DNA of 28,315 nt from JAZRUF01 sp045652405 (GCA_045652405.1 JAZRUF010000132.1:1-28315), one strand, 5' to 3'; positions 1-8,764 are shown, counted from the first letter of the stretch. A program made the numbers and translations. Notes: a model not told the origin generated them from the sequence alone.

Positions 1-1
1 T

Positions 2-346
2 GTTGTTCCGACCGGTGAAATTCCGGAAGGCTGGATGGGTCTTGACATTGGTCCGAAGACTGTTGCAGCTTTCTCCGATGCGGTTAAGAACGCAGGAACC
101 GTTATCTGGAACGGTCCGATGGCCGTATTTGAGTTTGAAAAGTTTGCAGAGGGAACCAAGGCGGTTGCTGCAGCTATCGCTGAGAGCGGCGCTATCAGCA
201 TCATCGGTGGCGGTGACAGTGCATCTGCTGTAAAAAAACTCGGCTTTGAAAAGAAGATGACACATATCTCCACAGGCGGCGGCGCATCTCTTGAGCTTCT
301 CGAGGGTCTGGCTCTGCCGGGAATTGCTTGCCTGCAGGATAAATAA
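2..346 (+). CDS. pgk: Phosphoglycerate kinase, C-terminal part (5' end outside window)
   Basis: This is the last 114 codons of phosphoglycerate kinase, which makes ATP and 3-phosphoglycerate from 1,3-bisphosphoglycerate in the cytosol. The frame is open from the left edge, so the start is missing. Family signatures are visible: the WNGPMAVFE segment, the glycine-rich GGGDSASAV nucleotide-binding loop and the THISTGGGASLELLEG stretch close to the C terminus, ending with a TAA stop. It is followed after 49 bases, with no terminator, by tpiA, which supports one glycolytic operon. Codon choice (AAG, GAG, CTT, GCA/GCT) resembles tpiA and eno and differs from genes later in the window, as expected for a highly expressed gene. 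Confidence 0.97.
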   Translation, partial: VVPTGEIPEGWMGLDIGPKTVAAFSDAVKNAGTVIWNGPMAVFEFEKFAEGTKAVAAAIAESGAISIIGGGDSASAVKKLGFEKKMTHISTGGGASLELLEGLALPGIACLQDK

Positions 347-395
347 GGTTATTTAAGTTTAGTATATTTTTTTAACATAGATAAGGAGTCTAAGC

Positions 396-1166
396 ATGAA
401 CAGAAAATACCGTAAGACAATAATCGCCGGAAACTGGAAGATGAACAAAACTCCGGCAGAGGGAAAGGCACTGATTGAAGAGGTTAAGGGCATTGTCGGA
501 AAGCAGAAATGGTGTGACGTTGTAGTTTGCGTTCCGTTTGTAGACATCCCTGCTGCTATTCGAGCAACCCGTGATGCAAAAATCGCGGTTGCAGCTCAGA
601 ACATGCACTACGAGAAGTCCGGCGCATTCACCGGTGAAATATCCGCTGATATGCTCAAGGAGCTTGGTGTAAAGTATGTAATTATCGGCCACAGCGAGCG
701 TCGCCAGTACTTCAATGAGACCGATAACACTGTAAACTTAAAGATTAAGGCGGCTCTTGAAGCAGGTCTTCGCCCGATTGTATGCGTTGGTGAGACTCTT
801 GAGCAGCGCGAAGCAGGCATCACCGAGGAGCACATCACCATGCAGGTTAAGATTGCTCTTCGCGATATTGCACCTGAGCAGATGAGAAAGATTGTTTTTG
901 CTTATGAGCCGGTTTGGGCTATCGGCACTGGAAAGACTGCTACATCCGAGCAGGCTGCAGAGGTTTGCGGTCTTATCCGTGCAGTAATCCGCGCAAAATA
1001 CGGCGCACGCTGCGCACGTTCAATCACTATCCAGTACGGCGGCTCTATGAATGCAAAGAATGCAGCAGAGCTCCTCAGCCAGTTGGATGTTGACGGTGGC
1101 TTAATCGGCGGCGCATCTCTCAAAGCTGAAGATTTTGCAGCAATAATCGACGCTGCAAATCAGTAA
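396..1166 (+). CDS. tpiA: Triosephosphate isomerase
   Basis: This 256-residue protein interconverts dihydroxyacetone phosphate and glyceraldehyde 3-phosphate. The length is normal for the family. The active-site set is complete: Asn13 and Lys15 in GNWKMNK, catalytic His99 in IIGHSERR, catalytic Glu171 in the AYEPVWAIGTGK motif with the following flexible loop, and the phosphate-binding QYGGSMN and LIGGASL segments. The start is fixed by AAGGAG about ten bases upstream of the ATG. It lies between pgk and gpmI in a tight same-strand run, so it is probably co-transcribed with them. Nothing looks abnormal. Confidence 0.98.
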   Translation: MNRKYRKTIIAGNWKMNKTPAEGKALIEEVKGIVGKQKWCDVVVCVPFVDIPAAIRATRDAKIAVAAQNMHYEKSGAFTGEISADMLKELGVKYVIIGHSERRQYFNETDNTVNLKIKAALEAGLRPIVCVGETLEQREAGITEEHITMQVKIALRDIAPEQMRKIVFAYEPVWAIGTGKTATSEQAAEVCGLIRAVIRAKYGARCARSITIQYGGSMNAKNAAELLSQLDVDGGLIGGASLKAEDFAAIIDAANQ

Positions 1167-1193
1167 TTATAAATCAATAAGGACTTGATTTAA

Positions 1194-2714
1194 ATGGATA
1201 TGAAAACACCGATTACCCTTATTATAATGGACGGCTTCGGAATTGCACCTACATGCACGGGAAATGCAATCCGCGGTGCCAAAACACCGAATATCGATAA
1301 GATTTTGGAGACAAACTCCAACTGCCGCCTGAACGCTTCGGGACTGGATGTAGGCTTGCCCGAGGGTCAGATGGGAAACAGTGAGGTTGGTCATACGAAC
1401 ATCGGCGCAGGACGCGTGGTTTTCCAGGAGCTTCCGCGCATTACAAAGTCGATTGCAGACGGTGATTTCTTTAGAAATGAAGCACTTCTCGGCGCGATTG
1501 AAAACTGCAAGAAAAACGGCAGCGCACTGCATCTTATGGGACTTATGTCCGACGGCGGTGTGCATAGCCATAACACCCATCTTTGGGCATTGCTCGAGCT
1601 TGCAAAGCGCGCGGGGCTTACGAAGGTATACATCCACTGCTTTATGGACGGACGCGATGTTTCTCCGACCTCGGGATATGACTTTGTCAAGGAATGTGCC
1701 GAAAAGTGCAAGGAAATCGGCACGGGCGAGATTGCAACCGTTATGGGACGTTACTATGCGATGGATCGTGACAACCGTTGGGACCGCGTCGAAAAGGCAT
1801 ACCGTGCAATGGTTATGGGTGAGGGCAATCAGGAGAGCGACCCGCTCAAGGCAATAAAGGACTCTTATGACAACGGCAAGACCGATGAGTTTATTGAGCC
1901 GACTGTATGTGCTAAGGATGCAGGAATAAAAGAGAATGACTCGGTAATATTCTTTAACTTCCGCCCCGACCGTGCACGTGAGATTACGCGCACATATGTC
2001 GACCCTGACTTTGACGGATTTGCAAGACCAAACGGCTACTTCCCGCTCTACTACGTCTGCATGACGCAGTATGACGCGCAGATGCCGAATGTCAATGTAG
2101 CATTCCGCCCGCAGTCACTTACAAATACTTTCGGTGAATATATCAGCAAGCTCGGCTTCAAGCAGCTTCGCATTGCGGAGACTGAGAAGTATGCGCATGT
2201 AACCTTCTTCTTCAACGGCGGCGTAGAAACCATGTACGAGGGTGAGGACCGTGTTCTCATAAACTCTCCGAAGGTTGCCACCTACGACATGAAGCCGGAA
2301 ATGAGCGCGGTTGAGGTTGCGGATAAAGCGGTTGAGCTCATTGCAGCGCAGAAGTATGACGTTGTTATATTAAACTTTGCAAACTGCGATATGGTTGGCC
2401 ATACCGGTGTATATGACGCGGCAGTAAAAGCGGTTGAAACTGTTGACGAGTGCGTTGGTCGCGTAGTTGAAGCTACCCGCGAGGTGGGCGGTATCTCCGT
2501 AATCACTGCAGACCACGGCAATGCCGACTGCATGGAAGACGATGAGTGTTGCGTATTTACCGCGCACACAACCAATCCGGTTCCGTTTGTAATCGTCGGC
2601 GCGAATGTCTGCTTAAAGGACGGACGTTTGGCTGATATAGCACCCACTATGTTGGATTTGATGGGTATCAATCCGCCGCCTGAAATGGATGGCGAGACGC
2701 TTATCATTCACTAA
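1194..2714 (+). CDS. gpmI: 2,3-bisphosphoglycerate-independent phosphoglycerate mutase
   Basis: This 506-residue enzyme converts 3-phosphoglycerate to 2-phosphoglycerate through a phosphoserine intermediate; the family uses Mn2+. It belongs to the alkaline phosphatase superfamily and has the usual length of about 510 residues. Visible motifs are the metal-binding IIMDGFG near the N terminus, the nucleophile Ser63 in GQMGNSEVGH, DGGVHSHNTHL, the MGRYYAMDRD segment, NFANCDMVGHTG, and ITADHGNAD near the C terminus. The ATG follows AAGGAC with a gap of 27 bases after tpiA. Cofactor-independent mutase next to tpiA and eno is a common Clostridia arrangement. Confidence 0.97.
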   Translation: MDMKTPITLIIMDGFGIAPTCTGNAIRGAKTPNIDKILETNSNCRLNASGLDVGLPEGQMGNSEVGHTNIGAGRVVFQELPRITKSIADGDFFRNEALLGAIENCKKNGSALHLMGLMSDGGVHSHNTHLWALLELAKRAGLTKVYIHCFMDGRDVSPTSGYDFVKECAEKCKEIGTGEIATVMGRYYAMDRDNRWDRVEKAYRAMVMGEGNQESDPLKAIKDSYDNGKTDEFIEPTVCAKDAGIKENDSVIFFNFRPDRAREITRTYVDPDFDGFARPNGYFPLYYVCMTQYDAQMPNVNVAFRPQSLTNTFGEYISKLGFKQLRIAETEKYAHVTFFFNGGVETMYEGEDRVLINSPKVATYDMKPEMSAVEVADKAVELIAAQKYDVVILNFANCDMVGHTGVYDAAVKAVETVDECVGRVVEATREVGGISVITADHGNADCMEDDECCVFTAHTTNPVPFVIVGANVCLKDGRLADIAPTMLDLMGINPPPEMDGETLIIH

Positions 2715-2745
2715 TACAAAAAATAAAAGAAAAGGAGATATACAC

Positions 2746-4065
2746 ATGAAAAAGTTCGCAGAAATTGTTGACGTAGTAGGACGTCAGGTTATCGACTCCC
2801 GCGGAAATCCTACTGTTGAAGTTGAGGTATATGTAGACGACGGCATCAATACTTACATGGGCCGTGCTGCTGTTCCGTCAGGTGCATCCACAGGTGCATT
2901 CGAGGCTGTTGAGCTTCGCGACGGCGATAAGAGCCAGTACCTCGGCAAGAGCGTAGAGAAGGCTGTTGAGAACGTAAACGGCGAAATCGCTGATTGCGTT
3001 ATCGGCCTGAATGCTCTCGACCAGATTGAAATCGACCGCGCAATGATTGAGCTTGACGGAACCCCGAACAAGGGCCGTCTCGGCGCAAACGCAATCCTGG
3101 GTGTATCCTTGGCTTGCGCAAAGGCAGCAGCAGAGGCTCTTAACATGTCTCTCTACAACTACATTGGCGGCTGCAACGCAAACACTCTGCCGGTTCCGAT
3201 GATGAACATCTTAAACGGCGGTAAGCATGCTGACAACAGCGTTAACATTCAGGAGTTCATGATCATGCCTGTTGGCGCTAAGACCTTCAAGGAAGCTCTC
3301 AAGAACTGTGCTGAAGTTTTCCATAACTTAAAGAGCGTTCTTAAGTCAAAGGGCTACAGCACCGCTGTAGGCGATGAGGGCGGCTTTGCTCCGGACCTCA
3401 AGAGCGACGAGGAAGCTATCCAGGTTATCATGGAAGCTATTGAAAAAGCAGGCTACAAGCCGGGCGATGATTTCCGCATCGCTATCGACGCTGCTTCTAC
3501 CGAGATGTTCGAAGAAGCTAAGAAGATCGGCAAAGACGGCTACTACTTCTGGAAGTCCGACCTGTTCTACACCCGCGAAGAGATGGTTGCATACTGGGAA
3601 GACCTTGCTAACAAGTACCCGATTATCTCCCTCGAGGACGGCGTAGCTGAGGAAGACTGGGAAGGCTGGAAGATCCTGACCGAGAAGCTCGGCGGCAAGA
3701 TTCAGCTTGTTGGCGACGACCTGTTTGTTACCAACGTTGAGCGCCTTGAGAAGGGCATCGAGCTCGGCGTTGCAAACTCCATCCTCATCAAGGTAAACCA
3801 GATCGGTACTCTGACCGAAACTCTTGAGGCTATTCAGATGGCAAACCGCGCAGGTTATACCGCTGTTACCTCTCACAGAAGCGGTGAGACCGAGGATACC
3901 ACCATCGCTGACATCGCAGTTGCTACCAACTCCGGCCAGATTAAGACCGGTGCACCGAGCAGAACCGACCGTGTTGCTAAGTACAATCAGCTTCTCCGCA
4001 TCGAGGAAGAGCTCGACACTGCAGCAAAATACCCGGGACTCAAGGCTTGGTTCAACCTTAAGTAA
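2746..4065 (+). CDS. eno: Enolase (phosphopyruvate hydratase)
   Basis: This enzyme dehydrates 2-phosphoglycerate to phosphoenolpyruvate. I place the start at the ATG preceded by AAAGGAGATATACAC, giving 439 residues. A longer in-frame reading from 2689 would overlap gpmI and add a non-homologous leader. Key residues are present: the DSRGNPTVEVEV N terminus, the SGASTG loop at 45-50, catalytic Glu211 in GDEGGFAP, Mg2+ ligands Asp248, Glu297 and Asp324, catalytic Lys349 in ILIKVNQIGT, and SHRSGETED at 376-384. It is the last gene of the glycolytic operon and is followed by a strong terminator. Confidence 0.98.
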   Translation: MKKFAEIVDVVGRQVIDSRGNPTVEVEVYVDDGINTYMGRAAVPSGASTGAFEAVELRDGDKSQYLGKSVEKAVENVNGEIADCVIGLNALDQIEIDRAMIELDGTPNKGRLGANAILGVSLACAKAAAEALNMSLYNYIGGCNANTLPVPMMNILNGGKHADNSVNIQEFMIMPVGAKTFKEALKNCAEVFHNLKSVLKSKGYSTAVGDEGGFAPDLKSDEEAIQVIMEAIEKAGYKPGDDFRIAIDAASTEMFEEAKKIGKDGYYFWKSDLFYTREEMVAYWEDLANKYPIISLEDGVAEEDWEGWKILTEKLGGKIQLVGDDLFVTNVERLEKGIELGVANSILIKVNQIGTLTETLEAIQMANRAGYTAVTSHRSGETEDTTIADIAVATNSGQIKTGAPSRTDRVAKYNQLLRIEEELDTAAKYPGLKAWFNLK

Positions 4066-4081
4066 GTCAAAACATAAAACT

Positions 4082-4116
4082 AAAAGGCGAGCAGTTTAAA
4101 ACTGCTCGCCTTTTTT
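4082..4116 (+). terminator. Intrinsic terminator of the glycolytic operon
   Basis: A perfect inverted repeat (left arm GGCGAGCAGTTT, right arm AAACTGCTCGCC, flanked by A and T runs) ends in six T residues, 16 bases after the eno stop codon. It is a textbook Rho-independent terminator. Confidence 0.95.
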
Positions 4117-4134
4117 GCGTGTTGGGAGAGATAT

Positions 4135-4170
4135 GAAAAATAAGAGGCCTCTCCTCAAGGAGAAGCCTCT
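4135..4170 (-). terminator. Intrinsic terminator after the lipoprotein gene
   Basis: AGAGGC (4143-4148) pairs with GCCTCT (4165-4170), with an inner CTCC/GGAG pairing. Read on the minus strand the hairpin is followed by a T-rich tract (complement of GAAAAATA at about 4134-4141). It sits just past the stop of the minus-strand lipoprotein gene and faces the eno terminator, insulating the two convergent operons. Confidence 0.8.
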
Positions 4171-4178
4171 AAAATATT

Positions 4179-5207
4179 TTATTCCTCAGCGGTTAAGATG
4201 AAGTTTACGGTTTCTGCGTCAGCGTCTGCGGAGGCTACTGCGCTGATAGCGATTACCGGAAAGTCCTCGGTAAAACCGGGGGATTTAAGATCTAAATCTT
4301 TGAGAACCGCTTTAGCCTGTACGCGAAGTCTTCTCTCATCTGAGAGCTCTACGGGGGACTCCATTACGATGAGCGGGATTATGCCTTGCTCCTCGTTTGC
4401 AAGAGCGATTGCGTGGAGCTTTGTGCCAGGCAGACTCTCAGGAACGTAGGGGAGCGGATACTGCTTCTGGAACTCGGTCGCGGTTTTATAGTAGAAGTCC
4501 TCCATATCCAAATAATTGTCATAGACCAAGGCATTGCCCGGACGCATGGTCAGATTGAGCATAAGAGAATAGATATATGAGGAAAGGAACTTACCATCCT
4601 CGCTTGCCTTGACAGCTTTTTCGAGTATCGCACGTGCGTCCTCGCCGTTATACTTAACGTCTGATGCGTCAACCCATACGATTTCCCACTTTCCGCCGTC
4701 CTTCGCGCAGAGCAGGGAGACCATGTGCGTAACTTTTTCTACATAAGAAGTCTTACCGTCTTCGGTGGTATACAGAGCCAGATACATTTCATCGCTTGCG
4801 GGGGTAAGCTCAACGCCTTCCTCTGCAGTTTCGGATTTTTTGAACATCTTGGTTACAGTGTCCGGCTTTACGTCTTTAATATAGTAACTGTCATAGAGCG
4901 TAAAGGTTGCATTTTTGGAAACGAAGGAGTTTGCAAACTGCTTAAGCTGCTCGTTAGTGGTTTCAAAATCATCGTCGAGATATGTTTTTATTCCCTCGGG
5001 GTTTGCACTCGTGAGATACTCCTCAAACGCTGTGGTTATTTCGTTAAGAGAAGCTTTCGTAGCCTCGTCCATCTCGTCATTTTTCGTCAGATAAAATTCC
5101 TCGATTTCAGTGGTGATTGGCTTGTCATAATTACAGCCTGCCAGGGCAAAGAGGAGGGAGAGTGCGAAAATTCCGGATACGATTCTGCGTAAAGTAAGAT
5201 TTTTCAT
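4179..5207 (-). CDS. Predicted lipoprotein of unknown function
   Basis: The protein has 342 residues and a lipoprotein signal peptide: basic start MKNLTLRR, a hydrophobic core and a lipobox LFALAGC with the lipidated cysteine at position 25. It should be exported and anchored to the outer face of the membrane. I chose this ATG over one 21 codons upstream because AAAAGGA lies before it and because the longer form would overlap the upstream carboxypeptidase gene and bury the signal peptide. The mature part is acidic and mostly hydrophilic. Its helix-plus-mixed-strand pattern could be an NTF2-like fold, but I do not recognise a named family. It lies 28 bases downstream of the carboxypeptidase gene, probably in the same transcript, so a cell-envelope role is a reasonable guess. 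Confidence 0.85.
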   Translation of the reverse strand: MKNLTLRRIVSGIFALSLLFALAGCNYDKPITTEIEEFYLTKNDEMDEATKASLNEITTAFEEYLTSANPEGIKTYLDDDFETTNEQLKQFANSFVSKNATFTLYDSYYIKDVKPDTVTKMFKKSETAEEGVELTPASDEMYLALYTTEDGKTSYVEKVTHMVSLLCAKDGGKWEIVWVDASDVKYNGEDARAILEKAVKASEDGKFLSSYIYSLMLNLTMRPGNALVYDNYLDMEDFYYKTATEFQKQYPLPYVPESLPGTKLHAIALANEEQGIIPLIVMESPVELSDERRLRVQAKAVLKDLDLKSPGFTEDFPVIAISAVASADADAETVNFILTAEE

Positions 5208-5235
5208 TGTTGTGTCATTCCTTTTAAAGTGAGAT

Positions 5236-6576
5236 TTATTTATAGCGATTGTATTTTCGCTCATATTCATATTTTCTGCGCTTGCGGCGCTTGTGGTAAT
5301 ATATTTGTTTGCGGATATAAATTACTATAACAAGAAGTATAAATCCGCCGATGGGAACTAAGATTATAATGCCTAAAATTTTAAAAATCAGCGCGATGAC
5401 CGAGGTTTTCTTTTCAGTACTATCCGGAACATCCACGGTTTTAGAAACTGCTGGTTTTGAGCCTAAAGCATAATCAAAGCTTCCGATTTCCGGGTGCATA
5501 CACGTGGTCGATTCGTCAAGTGAGAGATTAAGGGATATTTTAAAATCTCGGTTAAAATTACCCGACACAACAATATTGCGTTTTACATCGGATATATCCA
5601 CGCTATTATGAAGGAGAAACCGTGCACCGTTTTCCATTTTTAAATCGAAGGTTTTGGTAGTTCCGCGGCTGTCAGTTACTTCGGTGTTTTCCGACGATAG
5701 CTCCTCTGCAGAAATTTCAAAGCTTGAAAAATTTTCAAATCCATAATCCAAAAGTGCTTTAGTGTCATGGTATTTGTCATTTAGCTTGGGGCTTTTCATG
5801 ACAACTGCAATCAGCGTTATTCCGTTTCGCTCGGCAGCGGTTACAAGCGTGTATTGAGCCACGGTAGTGTAGCCCGCCTTGCCGCCTATAATTCCATCGT
5901 AGTAGAACTTCGGATCAATGAGCATACTGTGCTGATTTGCAAAGTAGCGCGTTTCCTTTTGCTTGTTGTTTGGCGGCATTTCATAGGTTTTCGTTCCGAT
6001 AATCTTGCGGAATTTATCAATTGTGAGCGCGTGGCGCATTATCATCGCCATGTCATACGCGGTAGTGTAGTGAAGCTCGTCCTTAAGGCCGTTTGCATTG
6101 TTGAAGTTTGTATTCTTAGCGCCCCATTCCGCGGCCTTTTTGGTCATAAGCTCGGCAAATGCGGGGATTGAGCCGCTGACGTGCTCGGCAATTCCGTTGC
6201 AAGCGTCGTTTGCCGACATCAGCATCGCCGCGTAAGCCGCGTGCTCGAATGTTATTTCCTCACCACCGGTCAGGGCGATATGCGAAGTGTCACGTCCGAC
6301 GCTGGATACCGCCTCTTCCGACATAACTATAGTGTCGGAAAGCTCGGCGTTTTCCAGTCCTAAGGCTACGGTTATAATTTTGGTTATACTAGCAGGAAAC
6401 TGCTTTTTGTCCATCTGCTTTGAATAGAGAACCTGACCCGTGTCAGCATCTATCAGCACCGCGGAATCTGAAATAATGCTTGGCGGAGCTGCGGTTGCCT
6501 GCACTGTGGGAGACGGGAGAGATGATACCAACAGCAGAACGGTTATAATTAAAGCTAAAAGCCGATTGCGGTTCAT
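5236..6576 (-). CDS. Serine-type D-Ala-D-Ala carboxypeptidase (DacF/PBP5-like)
   Basis: This 446-residue low-molecular-weight penicillin-binding protein trims the terminal D-Ala from peptidoglycan stem peptides outside the cell. An N-terminal signal peptide (residues about 1-28) is followed by the peptidase S11 domain. Catalytic motifs are SITK at 63-66 and SAN at 121-123. The third motif reads KAG at 233-235 instead of the usual KTG, within GGKAGYTTVAQYTLV. The C-terminal region is followed by a membrane segment at about 395-425 and a very basic tail (HKRRKRRKYEYERK), so it is probably anchored by its C terminus. GGAG precedes the ATG. It lies between the dnaI-like gene and the lipoprotein gene in a compact minus-strand run. 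The subfamily (DacF, DacB or DacA) is not settled by sequence alone. Confidence 0.93.
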   Translation of the reverse strand: MNRNRLLALIITVLLLVSSLPSPTVQATAAPPSIISDSAVLIDADTGQVLYSKQMDKKQFPASITKIITVALGLENAELSDTIVMSEEAVSSVGRDTSHIALTGGEEITFEHAAYAAMLMSANDACNGIAEHVSGSIPAFAELMTKKAAEWGAKNTNFNNANGLKDELHYTTAYDMAMIMRHALTIDKFRKIIGTKTYEMPPNNKQKETRYFANQHSMLIDPKFYYDGIIGGKAGYTTVAQYTLVTAAERNGITLIAVVMKSPKLNDKYHDTKALLDYGFENFSSFEISAEELSSENTEVTDSRGTTKTFDLKMENGARFLLHNSVDISDVKRNIVVSGNFNRDFKISLNLSLDESTTCMHPEIGSFDYALGSKPAVSKTVDVPDSTEKKTSVIALIFKILGIIILVPIGGFILLVIVIYIRKQIYYHKRRKRRKYEYERKYNRYK

Positions 6577-6627
6577 TTAAAAACTCCTATCGCTTATTTA
6601 TTAATAAGTATCACCAGGTTGTGTGCG

Positions 6628-7614
6628 TCATATACCGCGCCGCTTAGCGCTCCTGACATCCTCACCGTAAAAGAGCAGGGTCAGATAATCACCTGAAAGG
6701 CGGGAGTGGAGCTGAGTGCCGTAGCGTTTTGAAACCTCGGCAAGGCTTAAGTTTGAGCATATTATGGTTTTCTTGCCGCTTAAAAGGCGTGTGTTAATTA
6801 AGTTATAAAGCACGGAGGTTGTAAACGCGGTGTTCATTTCACATCCTAAATCATCCAATATCAAAAGGTCGCAGGAAAGATAGCTTTTTGTACCCATGCC
6901 GGATGTATCGCGCCCAAACTTTTCATCCTCGTATTTTGAGAAGACCGAGAAAGCCGAGTCATAAACTACCGTTGCGCCTGAAGATATAACCTCACTCGCG
7001 ATAGCCGAGGCAAGCATGGTTTTACCAAGGCCGTTTCCGCCGGACATGAAGAGGTTTTCTGAGCTTTTGTCAAAGTGCTTTGCATACTCAGCGCAGAAAT
7101 TATACACCTCTTCCATCTGGTCGTAAGCGGAAATGCCTACACCAGGAATCGGAGTTTTTGAATAGTGATCAAGCGAAAAATCGTCAAAGGAGCTCAAGGC
7201 ACCTGCAAACATCTGCCGTAAACTGTCACTCTGCGCGGCGCGGTAAGCGTCAATAAGGCAGGTACAGGGCGAGCCGTTTACATATCCGGTGTCCGAGCAA
7301 CGCGCACAGTCATAATGTGCGTCCATATAATCATATGAATATCCGTGAGAGACCAAAAGCTCTGCGCGTTCGCGCTGCAGGTTCAGGTTATGGTCACGAA
7401 CCGCGAGTATCATGGGCTCTGCATTGTTTCCGGAAGAAAAGGTGGATTTAATAATATTGAATATAGTCGAGCGCAGCTCGCCGTCTATTTCAGCAATACG
7501 CGGAATTTTCTCGTATACCTCGGCTTGACGCGCGGCGGCCTCAGTTTCATATTTAAGCCGCTTTTCATCAAACCCACGCACAACGCTTCCTAAAATCTGT
7601 CCGTCAAAAGTCAC
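6628..7614 (-). CDS. Replicative helicase loader, DnaC/DnaI-like AAA+ ATPase
   Basis: This 328-residue protein fits the Firmicutes helicase-loader family, which helps place the replicative helicase on DNA during initiation or restart. The N-terminal half holds a probable zinc site, Cys103, Cys106, Cys117 and Cys119. The AAA+ domain follows, with Walker A GGNGLGKT at 192-199 and Walker B LLILDDLG at 250-257, then a sensor segment TIICSNLS and a C-terminal HSRLSGDY arginine-finger region. Translation starts at GTG, whose GTGA overlaps the TGA stop of the dnaD-like gene, with AAGGA just upstream; this points to translational coupling. Pairing with a DnaD-domain gene strongly supports a primosome role. 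Confidence 0.93.
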   Translation of the reverse strand: MTFDGQILGSVVRGFDEKRLKYETEAAARQAEVYEKIPRIAEIDGELRSTIFNIIKSTFSSGNNAEPMILAVRDHNLNLQRERAELLVSHGYSYDYMDAHYDCARCSDTGYVNGSPCTCLIDAYRAAQSDSLRQMFAGALSSFDDFSLDHYSKTPIPGVGISAYDQMEEVYNFCAEYAKHFDKSSENLFMSGGNGLGKTMLASAIASEVISSGATVVYDSAFSVFSKYEDEKFGRDTSGMGTKSYLSCDLLILDDLGCEMNTAFTTSVLYNLINTRLLSGKKTIICSNLSLAEVSKRYGTQLHSRLSGDYLTLLFYGEDVRSAKRRGI

Positions 7615-8564
7615 TGTCCTTCACCTCGTCTCCTCCTGTTTATCTCTCTGAGAGCAATAACCGATGCAAGCTCGTCTTGGTTGAGCTTGTGTGTATTTGA
7701 GCAAGGCTTATTTGCGCGCTCACTTTCACCGGCTTCGATGTCCTGCACGGTTTTGAAGCCTTTTGAATGCCAGCTCTTTAAAATACTGTCCATATACTTC
7801 CATTTAAGTGAGCCGGTTTTGACAACCGTTATGTCATACGCGTTTAATATAAGCTCATCGCTTACATCAAGGGCTATCCAGTCAGTCAGATAACGCGACT
7901 CGGTTGCGGAAAGAGCTCTTCCGCTAAGATGCAGGAGCCGCGCAATTTGCGCCAAGCGTGTACCGCGCCTTTCCTGTTCCTTGAGATACTCTTCGGCCTG
8001 ATCCTGAGTGAGTATTCCAAGGTTTAACCACAAGCGCGCACGCTGCTCAATCGCGCGCATTGTGGGCTTTCGGGTTGCACCGTATTTTTTTTGCGTCTCA
8101 TCAATACAACTGGTTATAAGAAGACAAATAACATCAGCGGGAAGCCCCATCCAACTGTAAATCCCCAGAAGCGTTTGCGTGTCAACCGTGGATAGAACCT
8201 TGCCCAAGCGCTGTTGAGCAAAGTCGAGCAAATAGCGAAAAGAGCTGTCACTCTTTACAGTGTCGGTTACATCAGTGCATGTGTATTCGGGGAGTGAGTC
8301 CGGGCGCTCAAGGATTTTTTCCTTGGGAGTACCTGCATCAATAAGCCCATGCTTTGACAGAATGTCGAGACTCTCGGAAAGCCTCTCTGCACTCATTTTA
8401 AGGCTCAAAGCCGCGGCACAGTCGTCAAATTCTCCATCGTGGGACAATATATATAAATATGTAAGTGCGGCACCGCCGTCGCCAATATCCAGCAAATCGG
8501 CTATTGCGCGGGCGGGCACGAGAATATCCTGTTTTTTAGAAACTTTGATTTTTCTTACTGCCAT
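7611..8564 (-). CDS. DnaD-domain primosome protein
   Basis: This protein of 317 residues belongs to the DnaD/DnaB-like primosome family of low-GC Gram-positive bacteria, which remodels DNA and recruits the helicase loader. An N-terminal winged-helix-like region (about 1-90) is followed by two DnaB_2/DnaD C-terminal-type repeats. The second carries the diagnostic YMDSILKSWHSKGFKT motif, and the tail is basic (REINRRRRGEGQ). I start at the ATG at 8564, with GGGGA upstream. A start 23 codons earlier would lie upstream of the predicted -10 box and lacks a ribosome binding site. The stop overlaps the downstream GTG of the dnaI-like gene by 4 bases. Confidence 0.9.
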   Translation of the reverse strand: MAVRKIKVSKKQDILVPARAIADLLDIGDGGAALTYLYILSHDGEFDDCAAALSLKMSAERLSESLDILSKHGLIDAGTPKEKILERPDSLPEYTCTDVTDTVKSDSSFRYLLDFAQQRLGKVLSTVDTQTLLGIYSWMGLPADVICLLITSCIDETQKKYGATRKPTMRAIEQRARLWLNLGILTQDQAEEYLKEQERRGTRLAQIARLLHLSGRALSATESRYLTDWIALDVSDELILNAYDITVVKTGSLKWKYMDSILKSWHSKGFKTVQDIEAGESERANKPCSNTHKLNQDELASVIALREINRRRRGEGQ

Positions 8565-8600
8565 CAAATTATCCCCACAAATTAAAAATACACAACTATT

Positions 8601-8629
8601 ATTATACAGATTTTTTTGCTTTTCGTAAA
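8601..8629 (-). promoter_or_regulatory. Predicted sigma-A promoter for the dnaD-dnaI-dac-lipoprotein run
   Basis: On the minus strand TTTACG (8624-8629) and TATAAT (8601-8606) are separated by exactly 17 bases. The -10 box lies about 37 bases before the chosen dnaD start. Confidence 0.75.
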
Positions 8630-8667
8630 CCATTAAAAAAACTTTTCGTGCAAAATTCCGAAAAAGT

Positions 8668-8676
8668 TGCTATAAT
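8668..8676 (+). promoter_or_regulatory. Predicted extended -10 promoter for the acetyltransferase-pth-mfd run
   Basis: TGC directly followed by TATAAT forms an extended -10 element. No good -35 is visible at 17-18 bases, which extended -10 promoters tolerate. It is divergent from the dnaD promoter about 40 bases away. Confidence 0.65.
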
Positions 8677-8686
8677 AACCTTAGGG

Positions 8687-8708
8687 AAAAAACGCAGAGC
8701 GTTTTTTT
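8687..8708 (+). other. Hairpin with T-run in the 5' leader
   Basis: AAAAAACGC pairs with GCGTTTTTT around an AGA loop and is followed by another T. Its shape is that of a weak intrinsic terminator, usable in either direction, but it begins only about ten bases after the predicted -10 box of the + strand promoter. It could protect the 5' end of the message or separate the divergent promoters. True attenuation at this distance from the start seems unlikely. Confidence 0.5.
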
Positions 8709-8764
8709 AGCTTGAAACCGCCAGTGCGGCAGATAAAATTTTTTTACATCAGGAGGATTTTAAA

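Noticed and set aside
1381..1857. A 158-codon + strand frame inside gpmI
   Set aside because: It is an out-of-frame overlap with a very arginine-rich, non-natural composition; gpmI has all catalytic motifs.
3346..3876. A 176-codon open frame antisense to eno
   Set aside because: It is a shadow of the biased codon use of a highly expressed gene; it has no ribosome binding site or family match, and the sense strand is plainly enolase.
5016..5270. A longer start for the lipoprotein gene at 5270
   Set aside because: It would overlap the carboxypeptidase gene, put 21 hydrophilic residues ahead of the signal peptide, and ignore the AAAAGGA site before the ATG at 5207.
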